DNA of 64,000 nucleotides, taken from contig NZ_LMGY01000015.1 in assembly GCF_001427585.1 (NCBI RefSeq), positions 149,850 to 213,849 of the forward strand, read 5' to 3'. Under the pieces are notes generated by a model. That model did not search any database. It was not told the origin of the DNA and saw only the letters and a program-made list of their open reading frames with translations. The translations under genes were made by a program, and so were the position numbers. This DNA comes from Pseudoxanthomonas sp. Root630 (GTDB taxonomy: Bacteria > Pseudomonadota > Gammaproteobacteria > Xanthomonadales > Xanthomonadaceae). Of this stretch, positions 42,425 through 51,912 are shown piece by piece (positions within the stretch are counted from its first letter, which is position 1; each line of letters opens with the position of its first letter).

Positions 42425-42934
42425 TCAAACGCTCATCAGCATGTCGAGCAGGGGGACGCGCCACTCCTCTGTCGGCGTGGGCACCAGCCGGCACGCGAGA
42501 GCGAGTGTCGGTCGTCCGCCGGCGGCTTCCAGCGTGCCCGCGAAGAGATGGTGTTCATAGGGAATCGAGAAATCCCGGGAGAGCCAGACCGTGGGGATCT
42601 CGCCTTCGTAGGCGCCCGATACTTCGCCACGCGCCATGTCCGGCAGTTCAAGGCTCCGTCCGGTCCTGGCAGAAACCAGTCGCGGCCCCACCAGCGCGCG
42701 CGCATCGTCTCCCCTGAGTATCAGACGCATGTAGTACGGCGCTCCGCGCTCGTTCGAGGAACCTTCGTATCCCCCGATCAGGTCCACCTTGGCGTTCGCT
42801 GCGCCGGGACCGCAATCGCCGGTGTAGTCCTGGTGCCGATAGTGGGAAAGCAGCAGCAGGTCCACGAGCCACGCGGCCCCGAGCAGCGCGACCGCCGCCA
42901 GAACCGCCACCTTCCATCTGTCGGCCGTGTCCAT
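42425..42934 (-). CDS. Membrane-anchored protein of unknown function
   Basis: One N-terminal helix (KVAVLAAVALLGAAWLVDLLLL) is followed by about 140 residues expected outside the membrane, with an all-beta look. Two cysteines (DYTGDCGPG and ALACRLVP) could be paired. I do not recognise the family. It starts with ATG at 42934, 39 bases from the metE promoter on the other strand. Confidence 0.6.
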   Translation of the reverse strand: MDTADRWKVAVLAAVALLGAAWLVDLLLLSHYRHQDYTGDCGPGAANAKVDLIGGYEGSSNERGAPYYMRLILRGDDARALVGPRLVSARTGRSLELPDMARGEVSGAYEGEIPTVWLSRDFSIPYEHHLFAGTLEAAGGRPTLALACRLVPTPTEEWRVPLLDMLMSV

Positions 42935-42973
42935 GGCGGGACTCTAACGGAACGGCAGGACGCAGACGCGTGC

Positions 42974-43002
42974 TTGACGCTCCCCGCGGGCGCGGGTAAC
43001 GT
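42974..43002 (+). promoter_or_regulatory. Candidate metE promoter
   Basis: TTGACG (42974-42979), a 17-base spacer and TAACGT (42997-43002) place a transcript start near 43009, about 43 bases before the first conserved element of the cobalamin riboswitch. The -10 is weak, so activation, for example by a MetR-like regulator, is possible. Confidence 0.5.
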
Positions 43003-43051
43003 TCGCCTCGCCAAGGTTTCCATCTCTCCATGCGAATGAAGCGATGGAATT

Positions 43052-43222
43052 AAAAGGGAAGCCGGTGCGGCCTGTTCCATGGGCCTATTCCGGCGCTGCC
43101 CCGCAGCGGTATTTGGAAACGAACCCCGTCAACAGCACTGGTCCCCACGGGCCGGGAAGCGACGGGAAGTAGGCCAGCGCACCCGCGCCCGTCCATGAGC
43201 CCGAAGACCTGCCCTGGCCGGA
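43052..43222 (+). promoter_or_regulatory. Cobalamin riboswitch upstream of metE
   Basis: The conserved blocks appear in order: AAAAGGGAAGCCGGTGCGG (43052-43070), GCGCTGCCCCGCAGCGGTA (about 43095-43113), GGGAAGCGACGGGAAGTAGG (43154-43173), and the B12 box GAGCCCGAAGACCTGCC (43197-43213). All are diagnostic of the adenosylcobalamin-class riboswitch. A hairpin with GGAAGAC and GTCTTCC follows immediately (43219-43240). Expected effect: B12 represses metE, the B12-independent methionine synthase. Confidence 0.93.
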
Positions 43223-43400
43223 AGACACGACCGTCTTCCGCCTGACCTGGAGCTTCCGAGGGGGAGCGGCCGGAGCCTGCGTCCCTGCTTTGCGCGTGGA
43301 CGCGTCCTCCTGCGCCGCTTCCTTCCGGCACTCCGGCTCGCCCGCGGGGGCGAAGGTCGCTGGCGTGGCGGGCCCTGGCCTGGCGCGCGGTTCCTTCGTT

Positions 43401-43421
43401 CCTCATCCGCCACGCATGAGG
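43401..43421 (+). promoter_or_regulatory. Hairpin covering the metE ribosome-binding site
   Basis: CCTCAT (43401-43406) can pair perfectly with ATGAGG (43416-43421) across a 9-base loop, hiding the GAGGA Shine-Dalgarno 8-12 bases before the start codon. It is the likely translation-control element read out by the riboswitch; this is inference from complementarity. Confidence 0.55.
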
Positions 43422-43430
43422 ACACGCACC

Positions 43431-45722
43431 ATGACCACCGTTACCACCCTCGGCTTCCCGCGCATCGGCGCGAAGCGCGAACTGAAGACCGCCCTGGAAA
43501 GCTACTGGCGCGGCGACACCGTCGCCGCCGACCTGCAGGAGACCGCACGCGGGCTGCGCCATCGCCACTGGCAGCTGCAGCGCGACGCCGGCGCCGACGT
43601 CGTGCCCTGCAACGACTTCGCGCTGTACGACCACGTGCTCGATACCGCTTTCCTGCTCGATGCGATTCCCGATGCCTACCGCGCGCTGGCCGATGCCGAT
43701 CCGCTCGCGGGGTACTTCGCGCTCGCGCGCGGCTTGCAGAAGGACGGCGTGGACCTGCGCGCGCTGGAGATGACCAAGTGGTTCGACACCAACTACCACT
43801 ACCTGGTGCCGGAACTGCATGCGGGCCAGGACTTCCGCCTGCGCGGCGACAAGCCGGTCGCCGAGTTCCTGGAAGCGCGCGCCGCCGGCCATGCCGCGCG
43901 GCCGGTGCTGCTGGGCCCGGTGAGCTTCCTGCTGCTGTCCAAGACGGTGGATGGCAGCGACCGCCTCGCCCTGCTCGACCGCCTGCTGCCGGTCTATGCG
44001 GAGCTGCTGGCGAAGCTGCACGCCGCGGGCGCGGACTGGGTGCAGGTGGATGAGCCCTGCCTGGTGCTCGATCTGGATGAGCCCGCGCGCGCCGCCTACG
44101 TGCGGGCATACGCGGCGCTGGCGAAGACGGTCCGTCCGCGCCTGCTGCTGGCGACCTACTTCGGCCGGCTCGATGCGCAGTTGCCGCTGGCCTGCGCGCT
44201 TCCGGTCGATGGCCTGCACGTGGACCTGGTGCGCGGCAAGGAGCAGCTGGACGACGTGCTGAAGCAGTGGCCGAAAGCGCGCGTGCTGTCGGTGGGCCTG
44301 GTGGATGGCCGCAACATCTGGCGCACGAACCTGGACAACGCGCTGATCCTCGCCAAGTACGCGCAGGGCCACCTGGAGCTGGGCCACCTGTGGCTGGCGC
44401 CGTCGTGCTCGTTGCTGCACGTGCCGGTGGATGTCACCGGCGAGAAGGCGCTGCCGTCCGACCTGAAGTCATGGCTGGCCTTCGCCCGGCAGAAGATCGA
44501 GGAACTGCGCCTGCTGGCCGACGCCCTGCGCGATCCGCGCGCCGCGGATGCCGCCCTGGCGGTGGCGCGCGATCGCATCGAATCGCGCCGGCACTCGACG
44601 CGCGTGCACCGGCCGGCCGTCGCGGCACGGCTGGCCTCGCCCGAGGCGGCCGACATCCATCGCGGTGCCCCGTACCTGCAGCGTCGCGTGTTCCAGCAGG
44701 CGCGCTTCGCGCTGCCGGCATTCCCGACCACGACGATCGGCTCGTTCCCGCAGACCCACGACGTGCGCGATGCGCGCGCGCGCCACAAGGGCGGCAAGCT
44801 GTCCGATGCCGCGTACGACGCCTTCCTCGAAGCCGAGACCACGCGCTGCGTGCGCATCCAGGAAGAGATCGGCATCGATGTGCTGGTGCATGGCGAATTC
44901 GAGCGCAACGACATGGTGGAATACTTCGGCGAACAGCTGGACGGTTTCGCCTTCACGAAGAACGGCTGGGTGCAGAGCTACGGCTCGCGTTGCGTGAAGC
45001 CGCCGGTCATCTATGGCGACGTGTCGCGACCGGCGCCGATGACGGTGCGCTGGTCGCAGTACGCGCAGTCGCTGACCGCCCGGCCGATGAAGGGCATGCT
45101 GACCGGGCCGGTCACCGTGCTGCAGTGGTCGTTCGTCCGTGACGACCAGGCCCGTGCGCAGACCTGCCGGCAGATCGCGTTGGCGCTGCGCGACGAAGTG
45201 CTGGACCTGGAGGCCGCCGGTATCGGCGTGATCCAGATCGACGAACCTGCGCTGCGCGAAGGCCTGCCGCTGCGCCGCGCCGACTGGCCGGCGTACCTGG
45301 GCTGGGCCGTGGAGTGTTTCCGGATCACCGCCTCGGGCGTGCGGGACGACACCCAGATCCACACGCACATGTGCTACTCCGAGTTCAACGACATCATCGA
45401 GGCGGTCGCGGCGATGGATGCGGACGTGATCTCCATCGAGACCTCGCGCTCGCGCATGGAGTTGCTGGATGCGTTCGTGAAATTCCGCTACCCCAACGAG
45501 ATCGGGCCGGGCGTGTACGACATCCATTCGCCGCGCGTCCCGACCACGGGCGAGATGATCGACCTGCTCGACAAGGCCCGCGCGGTGCTGGCGCCGGAAC
45601 AGATCTGGGTCAACCCGGACTGCGGCCTGAAGACGCGCGGCTGGCCGGAGGTGCGCACTGCGCTGGAGCGGATGGTGGACGCGGCCCGTGCGCTGCGTGC
45701 GGGCCACGCGCAAGCGGCATGA
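43431..45722 (+). CDS. metE: Cobalamin-independent methionine synthase
   Basis: MetE transfers a methyl group from 5-methyl-THF-polyglutamate to homocysteine. The 763-residue protein has the double-barrel layout: an N-terminal half beginning [15 protein letters not shown], and a C-terminal half with zinc ligands in [13 protein letters not shown] and the [11 protein letters not shown] loop. The start at 43431 follows GAGGA; the upstream in-frame extension crosses the riboswitch tail and is rejected. The cobalamin riboswitch predicts that a B12-dependent MetH exists elsewhere. Confidence 0.96.
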   Translation: MTTVTTLGFPRIGAKRELKTALESYWRGDTVAADLQETARGLRHRHWQLQRDAGADVVPCNDFALYDHVLDTAFLLDAIPDAYRALADADPLAGYFALARGLQKDGVDLRALEMTKWFDTNYHYLVPELHAGQDFRLRGDKPVAEFLEARAAGHAARPVLLGPVSFLLLSKTVDGSDRLALLDRLLPVYAELLAKLHAAGADWVQVDEPCLVLDLDEPARAAYVRAYAALAKTVRPRLLLATYFGRLDAQLPLACALPVDGLHVDLVRGKEQLDDVLKQWPKARVLSVGLVDGRNIWRTNLDNALILAKYAQGHLELGHLWLAPSCSLLHVPVDVTGEKALPSDLKSWLAFARQKIEELRLLADALRDPRAADAALAVARDRIESRRHSTRVHRPAVAARLASPEAADIHRGAPYLQRRVFQQARFALPAFPTTTIGSFPQTHDVRDARARHKGGKLSDAAYDAFLEAETTRCVRIQEEIGIDVLVHGEFERNDMVEYFGEQLDGFAFTKNGWVQSYGSRCVKPPVIYGDVSRPAPMTVRWSQYAQSLTARPMKGMLTGPVTVLQWSFVRDDQARAQTCRQIALALRDEVLDLEAAGIGVIQIDEPALREGLPLRRADWPAYLGWAVECFRITASGVRDDTQIHTHMCYSEFNDIIEAVAAMDADVISIETSRSRMELLDAFVKFRYPNEIGPGVYDIHSPRVPTTGEMIDLLDKARAVLAPEQIWVNPDCGLKTRGWPEVRTALERMVDAARALRAGHAQAA

Positions 45723-45732
45723 GGTGACGAAG

Positions 45733-45756
45733 GCGGGACTCCCTCCGGCGTCCCGC
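45733..45756. terminator. Hairpin between metE and the convergent PDZ-protein gene
   Basis: GCGGGAC (45733-45739) and GTCCCGC (45750-45756) form a 7-bp stem with a 10-base loop, 10 bases after the metE stop. There is no strong T run, so it may be a weak or factor-dependent terminator. Confidence 0.45.
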
Positions 45757-45761
45757 TGTCT

Positions 45762-47300
45762 TCATGGCCACGCCAGCGGCCTGGCGACCGCGCCGCCTAC
45801 CTTTTCCATGTCCTGCCAGCGCTTCTCGGCCTGTTCGCGGGAGGCGTTGCAGAACAGCGCGCCGACCTGGGACAGGTTGCGCAGCCGCTTGTAGACGCTG
45901 GAGACGCAGAACACTTCGCCGGGAAACACCGCGTTGTTCGGGTAGCACGTGACCGGGGCGAAATCGACCCAGGCCGGATCGCTGGCCTTCACCTTGGCGA
46001 GCAGCGCGGTCAGCGTGGTCGCGAGCGCCGTCGTATCGGTCGGCGTGCCGGTGAACTCGTGCAGCGGCGCGTGCAGGACGAGTGGCGTCGGACGGGTGGT
46101 GGATACCTGCGCGGTGCAGTGATAGTGGTTGTCGCTGGGCGTAGCAGACGTGGCTTTCGTCGTCGCGGTAGCCGGCGTGGCGACGGTCGTCGGACCGTTG
46201 TCGCCCGGCGGCAGCGTGATGTTGAGCGTGTGCATCTGGCGGTCGCGCCAGACGCGCAGCGGCGTTGCGACGCCCGGTTGCAGCCGGTTGATGGCCGCCG
46301 GCAGATCGGTCGCTGCCACCACGGTCTGGCCCGCGACGTCCAACACCACATCCATCGGCTTGATGCCGGATTGCAGCGCGACGCTGTCGGGCAGCACCTC
46401 GACGACCCAGGCACCCTGTGTCGATGGCAGGCCGAGGCCTTGCGCCAGTTCCGGCGACAGCGCGTCGATGCGGACGCCCAGGCGGCCCTTGGCAGTGGGC
46501 GATGCGGCGACGGCCGGCGTCTGTGTCGGCATCGATGTGGCCGCGGTCGCCACCACGGCCCGGCCCGTCGGCGTCCATGCCACCTCGGTGTACTTCATGT
46601 TGAAGCCCTTCGAGAACCGCACCATCTGCTGGTAGGCGTACTGCGCCTCGCCCGCGGTGTCGTAGGGCATGCAGCTGGCCTGCACCGGCAAGCCGTGCGC
46701 CTGCACGACCGACTGGAACTCGATGCCGTAGGCGGAGGCCTGCTGGTACATGGCCAGCATCGGATCGGGGCCGGGCACGGGCATCGTGAATACGCCGCTG
46801 GCGACCGTGCGGCTGAGATCGCTGCGGTCGGGAATGTCGGTCTGCGTGGCCTGGCAGAGGAAGTGGCGCGTCACCGGCGCTGCGTTCGCGACGGGCGTCG
46901 AAGGCGTGTACGCGGCCGGCGTCCACGCGACGTTGCGCCAATCCCCCACCTTGATGAAGTACACGCGCTTGTCCCACAGCGCGCGCTGTTCTTCGCGAAA
47001 GGCCGCGGCCTCGCCCTGGGTGGCCATCACGTTGCAGCTCTTGTCGCCCCTGCCGCCGAGCGAGCCCACGTGCGTCAGGAACTCGCTGGCCAGCTCCATC
47101 CCGCGACGGAAGCCGCCGGGATCGTCCGCACCCACCCTCACCGGAACGACTGGCGACGCCCAGATCGTGGCCTGCGCATGGCTGGTGTCGGTGACGCTGC
47201 AGAAGGCGTAGCCCTGCTGCGTGGCAGGTACGGCTTGAGCGTGCACGACGCCCGGCACCAGAGCGCTGGCGACGAGCGCCAGCATCGCGAAACGACGCAT
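45762..47300 (-). CDS. Secreted protein with three copies of a two-cysteine domain and a central PDZ domain
   Basis: AGGGG lies 6 bases before the ATG at 47300. After a signal peptide (about 22 residues) two similar units follow. Unit 1 (31-128) has Cys34 and Cys89; unit 2 (146-244) has Cys149 and Cys210; both end in VAWTP. A PDZ domain (271-363, RLGVRIDALSPELAQGLG and GIKPMDVVLDVAGQTV) comes next, then a low-complexity linker and a third unit (391-512) with Cys395 and Cys452 at similar spacing. I do not know this domain; the paired cysteines suggest an intradomain disulfide. It is convergent with metE. Confidence 0.75.
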   Translation of the reverse strand: MRRFAMLALVASALVPGVVHAQAVPATQQGYAFCSVTDTSHAQATIWASPVVPVRVGADDPGGFRRGMELASEFLTHVGSLGGRGDKSCNVMATQGEAAAFREEQRALWDKRVYFIKVGDWRNVAWTPAAYTPSTPVANAAPVTRHFLCQATQTDIPDRSDLSRTVASGVFTMPVPGPDPMLAMYQQASAYGIEFQSVVQAHGLPVQASCMPYDTAGEAQYAYQQMVRFSKGFNMKYTEVAWTPTGRAVVATAATSMPTQTPAVAASPTAKGRLGVRIDALSPELAQGLGLPSTQGAWVVEVLPDSVALQSGIKPMDVVLDVAGQTVVAATDLPAAINRLQPGVATPLRVWRDRQMHTLNITLPPGDNGPTTVATPATATTKATSATPSDNHYHCTAQVSTTRPTPLVLHAPLHEFTGTPTDTTALATTLTALLAKVKASDPAWVDFAPVTCYPNNAVFPGEVFCVSSVYKRLRNLSQVGALFCNASREQAEKRWQDMEKVGGAVARPLAWP

Positions 47301-47392
47301 GTTCAACCCCTGTGTCCGCATCGCCGGACGGCGACGCTATCCCCGCTGCGACACTAGCCTGTCGCAGCGGGTCCGCCAACGGGGATAAACGG

Positions 47393-47809
47393 TCAATCCT
47401 GGGCGATGGCGGGCGGCAGCGGCGGGGCCGGCGTCGGCCGGCCCAGCGGATCGAGCGCGATCATCACGAAGTGCCCGCGCGTGCACAGCTTGCGCTCGCC
47501 GGTCAGCAGGTTCTCGGTGATGACTTCCACATCGACGTTCATCGAGCTGCGTCCGACCTTGACCACGCGCGCGACCACTTCCACCAGGTCGCCCTTGTGG
47601 ATCGGCTGGTTGAAGTCCACCTGCTCCGAGCGCGCCGTGACCACGGTGGAGCGTGCGTAGCGGGACGCGACGATGAAGGCGGACATGTCCATCCACGCCA
47701 GCGCCTGGCCGCCGAACAGCGTGCCCAGGTGGTTGGTGTGGTCGGGGAAGACCATGTGCAGCAGGCGCGCCTCGAGGGGGCGCGCTTCGGCGTTGGCCAG
47801 TTCGGTCAT
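47393..47809 (-). CDS. Hotdog-fold acyl-CoA thioesterase (YciA type)
   Basis: The 138-residue protein has the hotdog signature FPDHTNHLGTLFGGQALAWMD, where the catalytic acidic residue lies, and VDFNQPIHKGDLVEVVARV. These are acyl-CoA thioesterases that hydrolyse medium- to long-chain acyl-CoAs. GGAG is 6 bases before the ATG at 47809. A 138-residue single domain matches the family length. Confidence 0.88.
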   Translation of the reverse strand: MTELANAEARPLEARLLHMVFPDHTNHLGTLFGGQALAWMDMSAFIVASRYARSTVVTARSEQVDFNQPIHKGDLVEVVARVVKVGRSSMNVDVEVITENLLTGERKLCTRGHFVMIALDPLGRPTPAPPLPPAIAQD

Positions 47810-47868
47810 GGTGGTGCTCCGGTTCGCGTACTCCCGGCGGCAGCATAGCGCGCCGGATGTTGCGCTGG

Positions 47869-48019
47869 TGTAGGAGCGACGTCGGTCGCGACCGCATGAA
47901 CGAATGACCCGGACGTCCGTCGAGTCCAGGACGCCGCAGCACACATCGCCGACATTTCCATGGCCCCGGAGCGCCATGGAGTCTTCATTGCCGTGATCGC
48001 GACTGACGTCGCTCCCACA
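47869..48019. repeat. Inverted pair of GGAGCGACGT repeats (REPIN-like, copy D)
   Basis: TGTAGGAGCGACGTCGGTCG begins the left arm at 47869-47893; the inverted right arm is at 47996-48019. Between them a separate hairpin with TCCATGG and CCATGGA lies near 47957-47980. The pair occupies the gap between the thioesterase gene and nrdB. Confidence 0.75.
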
Positions 48020-48033
48020 AAGGAGCAGTGTGC

Positions 48034-49053
48034 TCAGAACGCGTGGTCGAAGCCCACTTCGCCCTGCACGCCCAGCTGGTAGGCGGACACGCGGCGCTCG
48101 AAGAAGTTGGTCAGCTCCTGCACGTCCTGCAGTTCCATGAAGGGCAGCGGGTTGCGCACGTCGTAGCGCTTGGGCATGCCGAGCTTGGCGAAATGCTGGT
48201 CCGCGCAATGCTGCAGGTACTGGCGCATGTCGCGCGTCGAGATGCCGGCCACGCCGCCGGACAGCACGTCCTCGGCGAACTGGACCTCGCACTCGATCGC
48301 TTCTTCCAGCATGTCGTAGACCTGCTGCTGCATCTTGTCGTCGAACAGGTCCGGCTCTTCCTCGCGCACGGTGCGCACGCATTCGAACGCGAACTCCATG
48401 TGGCAGCTCTCGTCGCGGAACACCCAGTTGGTGCCGCTGGCCAGGCCGGGCAGCAGGCCGCGCGAGCGGAAGTAATACACGTAGGCGAAGGCGGCGAAGA
48501 AGAACAGGCCTTCGATGCAGGCGGCGAAGCAGATCTGGTTGAGCAGGAACTGCCGGCGCTGGTCGCGCGTCTCGATCCGGCGCAGGTCCTGGATACTGTC
48601 GATCCACTTGAAGCAGAAGTCGGCCTTCTTCTTGATCGCCGGGATGTTCTCCACCGCCGCGAACGCCTTGAACCGCTCCGACGGGTCGGGCAGGTAGTTG
48701 TCCAGCAGGGTCAGGTAGAACTGCACGTGCAGCGCTTCTTCGTACAACTGGCGCGACAGGTACATGCGCGCCTCGGGCGCGTTGAGGTGCTGGTACAGGT
48801 TCAGCACCAGGTTGTTCGACACGATGGAATCGCCGGTGGCGAAGAACGCGACCAGCCGGTGGATCAGGTGGCGGTCGGCGGGCGTCATCTTCGAATGCAG
48901 GTCGGTGATGTCGATCTGGAAGTTGATCTCCTCCACCGTCCACGTGTTCTTGATGGCGTCGCGGTACATGTCATAGAACTGCGGATAGCGCATCGGGCGC
49001 AGCGTCAGTTCGAAACCGGGATCCAGCAGCATCTGCTTGGGTTGTGCGGACAT
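48034..49053 (-). CDS. nrdB: Ribonucleotide reductase class Ia beta subunit NrdB
   Basis: NrdB holds the diiron-tyrosyl radical that starts deoxyribonucleotide synthesis. In the 339-residue protein the segment LYEEALHVQFY has the E-x2-H-x3-Y spacing of E. coli Glu115-His118-Tyr122, so the radical tyrosine is present. The second ligand set lies in FRDESCHMEFAF. The start at 49053 is the natural N terminus; an in-frame extension to 49230 crosses a palindromic repeat and is rejected. It follows nrdA by 222 bases on the same strand. Confidence 0.95.
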   Translation of the reverse strand: MSAQPKQMLLDPGFELTLRPMRYPQFYDMYRDAIKNTWTVEEINFQIDITDLHSKMTPADRHLIHRLVAFFATGDSIVSNNLVLNLYQHLNAPEARMYLSRQLYEEALHVQFYLTLLDNYLPDPSERFKAFAAVENIPAIKKKADFCFKWIDSIQDLRRIETRDQRRQFLLNQICFAACIEGLFFFAAFAYVYYFRSRGLLPGLASGTNWVFRDESCHMEFAFECVRTVREEEPDLFDDKMQQQVYDMLEEAIECEVQFAEDVLSGGVAGISTRDMRQYLQHCADQHFAKLGMPKRYDVRNPLPFMELQDVQELTNFFERRVSAYQLGVQGEVGFDHAF

Positions 49054-49072
49054 GGTGCGGTGTTCTCTTGGT

Positions 49073-49195
49073 TCTCCTTCTCCTCCCGGGAGAAGGTGCC
49101 CGAAGGGCGGATGAGGGTGCGGCGAAGGTGCCGGCGGTGGAGTTTCCTGGACCGCCGGACCCTCACCCCAACCCCTCTCCCGGCGGGAGAGGGGC
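49073..49195. repeat. Inverted pair of the second palindromic repeat family inside nrdAB
   Basis: Left arm 49073-49120 (TCTCCTTCTCCTCCCGGGAG and AAGGTGCCCGAAGGGCGG), right arm about 49157-49195. It fills most of the 222-base gap between nrdA and nrdB, two genes that are normally close together. Confidence 0.7.
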
Positions 49196-49275
49196 TCGAA
49201 CAAGGATTGGCGCATCCGTGCGCCCGGCACCTCCCTGTGCCGTGATCCGTCGGGGATGCCGACGTGGGAGAGGCG

Positions 49276-51720
49276 TTACTGGCAGGCCTCGCAGGCTTCC
49301 GGATTCTCCAGTGAGCAGGCGATGGCTTCGGTCGGCGTGTACTCGCGCTTGGGCTCGGTGGCCGCCACGGTGCTGACCGTGGTCTTGGCGATCTTCGTCG
49401 CCGGGCGCGAGCGCAGGTAGTAGGTGGTCTTGATGCCCTGCTTCCATGCGTACATGTACATGGACGACATCGCGCCGATATTCGGGCTTTCCATGAACAG
49501 GTTGAGCGAGGCCGACTGGTCGATGAAGGCGCCGCGGCCGGCGGCCATGTCGATCAGCGAGCGCATCGGCAGTTCCCACGCCGTGCGGTAGACCTGCTGC
49601 AGCGCCTCCGGCACCTGCGCCAGGCCCTGCACCGAGCCTTCGGACAGCTTGATGGCGTCGCGCGTTTCCGGCGTCCACAGGCCGAGCTTCTTCAGCTCGT
49701 CCACCAGGTAGCGGTTGACCTGCAGGAAGTCGCCCGACAGCGTCTCGCGCTTGAACAGGTTGGATACCTGCGGCTCCACGCACTCGTAGCAGCCGGCGAT
49801 CGATGCGATGGTCGCGGTCGGGGCGATCGCGATCAGCAGCGAGTTGCGCAGGCCGTGCTCCCTGATGCGCTCGCGCAGCGCATCCCAACGTTCCACGTTC
49901 TCGGGGACCACGTTCCAGGCATCGAACTGCAGTTCCCCGTTCGCTGCACGGGTGTCGGCGAAGGACGGATGGCGGCCGCGTTCCTGCGCCAGCTCCACCG
50001 AGGTTTCCAGCGCATGGAAGTAGATGGTCTCGGCGATCTTCGCCGACAGCGCGCGCGCTTCGGCGCTGTCGAACGGCAGGCGCAGCTTGAAGAACACGTC
50101 CTGCAGGCCCATGCAGCCCAGGCCGACCGGGCGCCAGCGCAGGTTGCCGCGGCGTGCGGTTTCGATGGGATAGAAGTTCAGGTCGATCACGCGGTCCAGC
50201 TGGCGCACGGCCAGGCGCACCGTCTCGGCCAGCTTGTCGAAATCGAACCAGGTGCGGCCGTTGTCGGGGTCGCTGTCGAAGTGCTTGGCCAGGTTGATCG
50301 AACCCAGGTTGCACACTGCGGTCTCTTCCGCCGAGGTGACCTCGAGGATCTCGGTGCACAGGTTGGAGAGGTGGATCACGTTGCCGGCGCGCAGCGTCTG
50401 GTTGCTGGCCGCGTTGCACTTGTCCTTGAACGTCATCCAGCCGTTGCCGGTCTCGGCCAGCGTGCGCATCATCCGGCCGTACAGCTTGCGGGCGGAGATG
50501 GTCTTCATCGCCTTGCCCTGCGCTTCGGCCTGCGTATAGGCGAGTTCGAACGTGGCGCCGTACAGGTCGGTCAGCTCCGGCACCAAGCGCGGATCGAACA
50601 GCGACCATTCCTGGTCGGCCTCGACGCGCTTCATGAAGAGGTCCGGCACCCAGTTGGCCAGGTTGAGGTTATGGGTGCGGCGCGCTTCGTCGCCGGTGTT
50701 GTCGCGCAGCTCGAGGAAGTCCTCGATGTCGGCGTGCCAGGTTTCCAGGTACACGCAGGCCGCGCCCTTGCGCTTGCCGCCCTGGTTGACCGCCGCGACC
50801 GAGGAATCCAGCGTCTTCAGCCACGGCACGATGCCGTTGCTGTGGCCGTTGGTGGACTTGATCAGCGAGCCGCGCGAACGCACCCGCGTGTAGCTCACGC
50901 CGATGCCGCCGCTGAACTTGCTCAGCTGGGCGATGTCGCCGTACCTGGCGTAGATCGATTCCAGCGTGTCCTGCGGCGAGTCCAGCAGGAAGCACGACGA
51001 CAGCTGCTCGTGCGTGGTGCCGCTGTTGAACAGCGTCGGCGAGCTGGGCAGGTAGTCCAGGTTGCCCATGCGGCGGTACAGCGCCAGCGCTTCGGGCACG
51101 TCCTCGCTCAATGCGCAGGCGATGCGCAGGAAGAACTGCTGCGGCGTCTCGATCACCTTGCGCGTGTGCGGGTGGCGCAGCAGGTAGCGGTCGTACAGCG
51201 TGCGCAGGCCGAAGTAGTCGAAGTGCAGGTCGAGCGAGGCGTCCAGCGCATCGTTGAGCTTGCGCGCGTTGGTCTGCACGAAGTTCAGCAGGCGGTCGTT
51301 GATCAGGCCGACCTCGTGGCCGCGCGTCACCGACTGCGAGAACGCGTGGATTTCCTGGCCGGTGACTTCCTTGGCGATGTAGGCGGCCAGCAGGCGCGCG
51401 GCCAGTCGGCTGTATTCGGGTTCCTCGCCGGTCAGCAGCGCGGCGGTGCGGATGGACAGTTCGTCGAGTTCGCGCGTGCTGGCGCCGTCGTACAGGCCGG
51501 AGATGGTGCGGGTGGCCACGCGCATCGGGTCGATGGCGTGCAGGCCTTCGCAGTTGCGCTGCACCGCGCGCACGATCTTGTTGAGGTCCACCGGCTCGCG
51601 GCCGCCGTTGCGCTTGGTCACGCTCATCGCGGTGGCGGTGGGCGGCGGGGTCAACGAGAAAGCGTCCTTCTGGGACGGGGTGGTGCCGGCGTCGGCGACG
51701 GCGCTGTCGATCTGGGTCAC
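49276..51720 (-). CDS. nrdA: Ribonucleotide reductase class Ia alpha subunit NrdA
   Basis: NrdA carries out nucleotide reduction. An ATP-cone (TKRNGGREPVDLNKIVRAVQ) lies about residues 35-125. The catalytic barrel has LSSCFLLDSPQDTLES, the NLCTEIL segment with the active-site Cys-x-Glu, and PTATIASIAGCYECVEP. The C-terminal redox tail ends CEACQ. A GTG at 51720 is chosen because GGAGG lies 6 bases upstream; the ATG 24 bases further up overlaps that Shine-Dalgarno. The gene is led by a cobalamin riboswitch and two NrdR-like boxes, so it responds to B12 and to dNTP status. Confidence 0.95.
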   Translation of the reverse strand: MTQIDSAVADAGTTPSQKDAFSLTPPPTATAMSVTKRNGGREPVDLNKIVRAVQRNCEGLHAIDPMRVATRTISGLYDGASTRELDELSIRTAALLTGEEPEYSRLAARLLAAYIAKEVTGQEIHAFSQSVTRGHEVGLINDRLLNFVQTNARKLNDALDASLDLHFDYFGLRTLYDRYLLRHPHTRKVIETPQQFFLRIACALSEDVPEALALYRRMGNLDYLPSSPTLFNSGTTHEQLSSCFLLDSPQDTLESIYARYGDIAQLSKFSGGIGVSYTRVRSRGSLIKSTNGHSNGIVPWLKTLDSSVAAVNQGGKRKGAACVYLETWHADIEDFLELRDNTGDEARRTHNLNLANWVPDLFMKRVEADQEWSLFDPRLVPELTDLYGATFELAYTQAEAQGKAMKTISARKLYGRMMRTLAETGNGWMTFKDKCNAASNQTLRAGNVIHLSNLCTEILEVTSAEETAVCNLGSINLAKHFDSDPDNGRTWFDFDKLAETVRLAVRQLDRVIDLNFYPIETARRGNLRWRPVGLGCMGLQDVFFKLRLPFDSAEARALSAKIAETIYFHALETSVELAQERGRHPSFADTRAANGELQFDAWNVVPENVERWDALRERIREHGLRNSLLIAIAPTATIASIAGCYECVEPQVSNLFKRETLSGDFLQVNRYLVDELKKLGLWTPETRDAIKLSEGSVQGLAQVPEALQQVYRTAWELPMRSLIDMAAGRGAFIDQSASLNLFMESPNIGAMSSMYMYAWKQGIKTTYYLRSRPATKIAKTTVSTVAATEPKREYTPTEAIACSLENPEACEACQ

Positions 51721-51912
51721 GAGATTCCTCCATGCGTGGTGCACGCGGCGGCCCGTCCCTCGCGGGGTCGCGTTCGGCCGGATGGAGAGTCACAGTGGGG
51801 AAACGGCGTCGCAGGGAGCGAGATCACGCAGACGGACTGCGGACGCCCTGCTTCGCCAGCCATCTCCCCCCGGAGATTCCGCGGCCGGCACCGCGCGGTG
51901 TGCAACGCGCGG

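Noticed and set aside
43050-44420. 456-residue minus-strand frame crossing the metE leader
   Set aside because: It is antisense to the cobalamin riboswitch and to metE, and its composition is shadow-like.
49054-49230. N-terminal extension of NrdB
   Set aside because: The extra 59 codons translate a palindromic repeat; NrdB relatives begin near the ATG at 49053.
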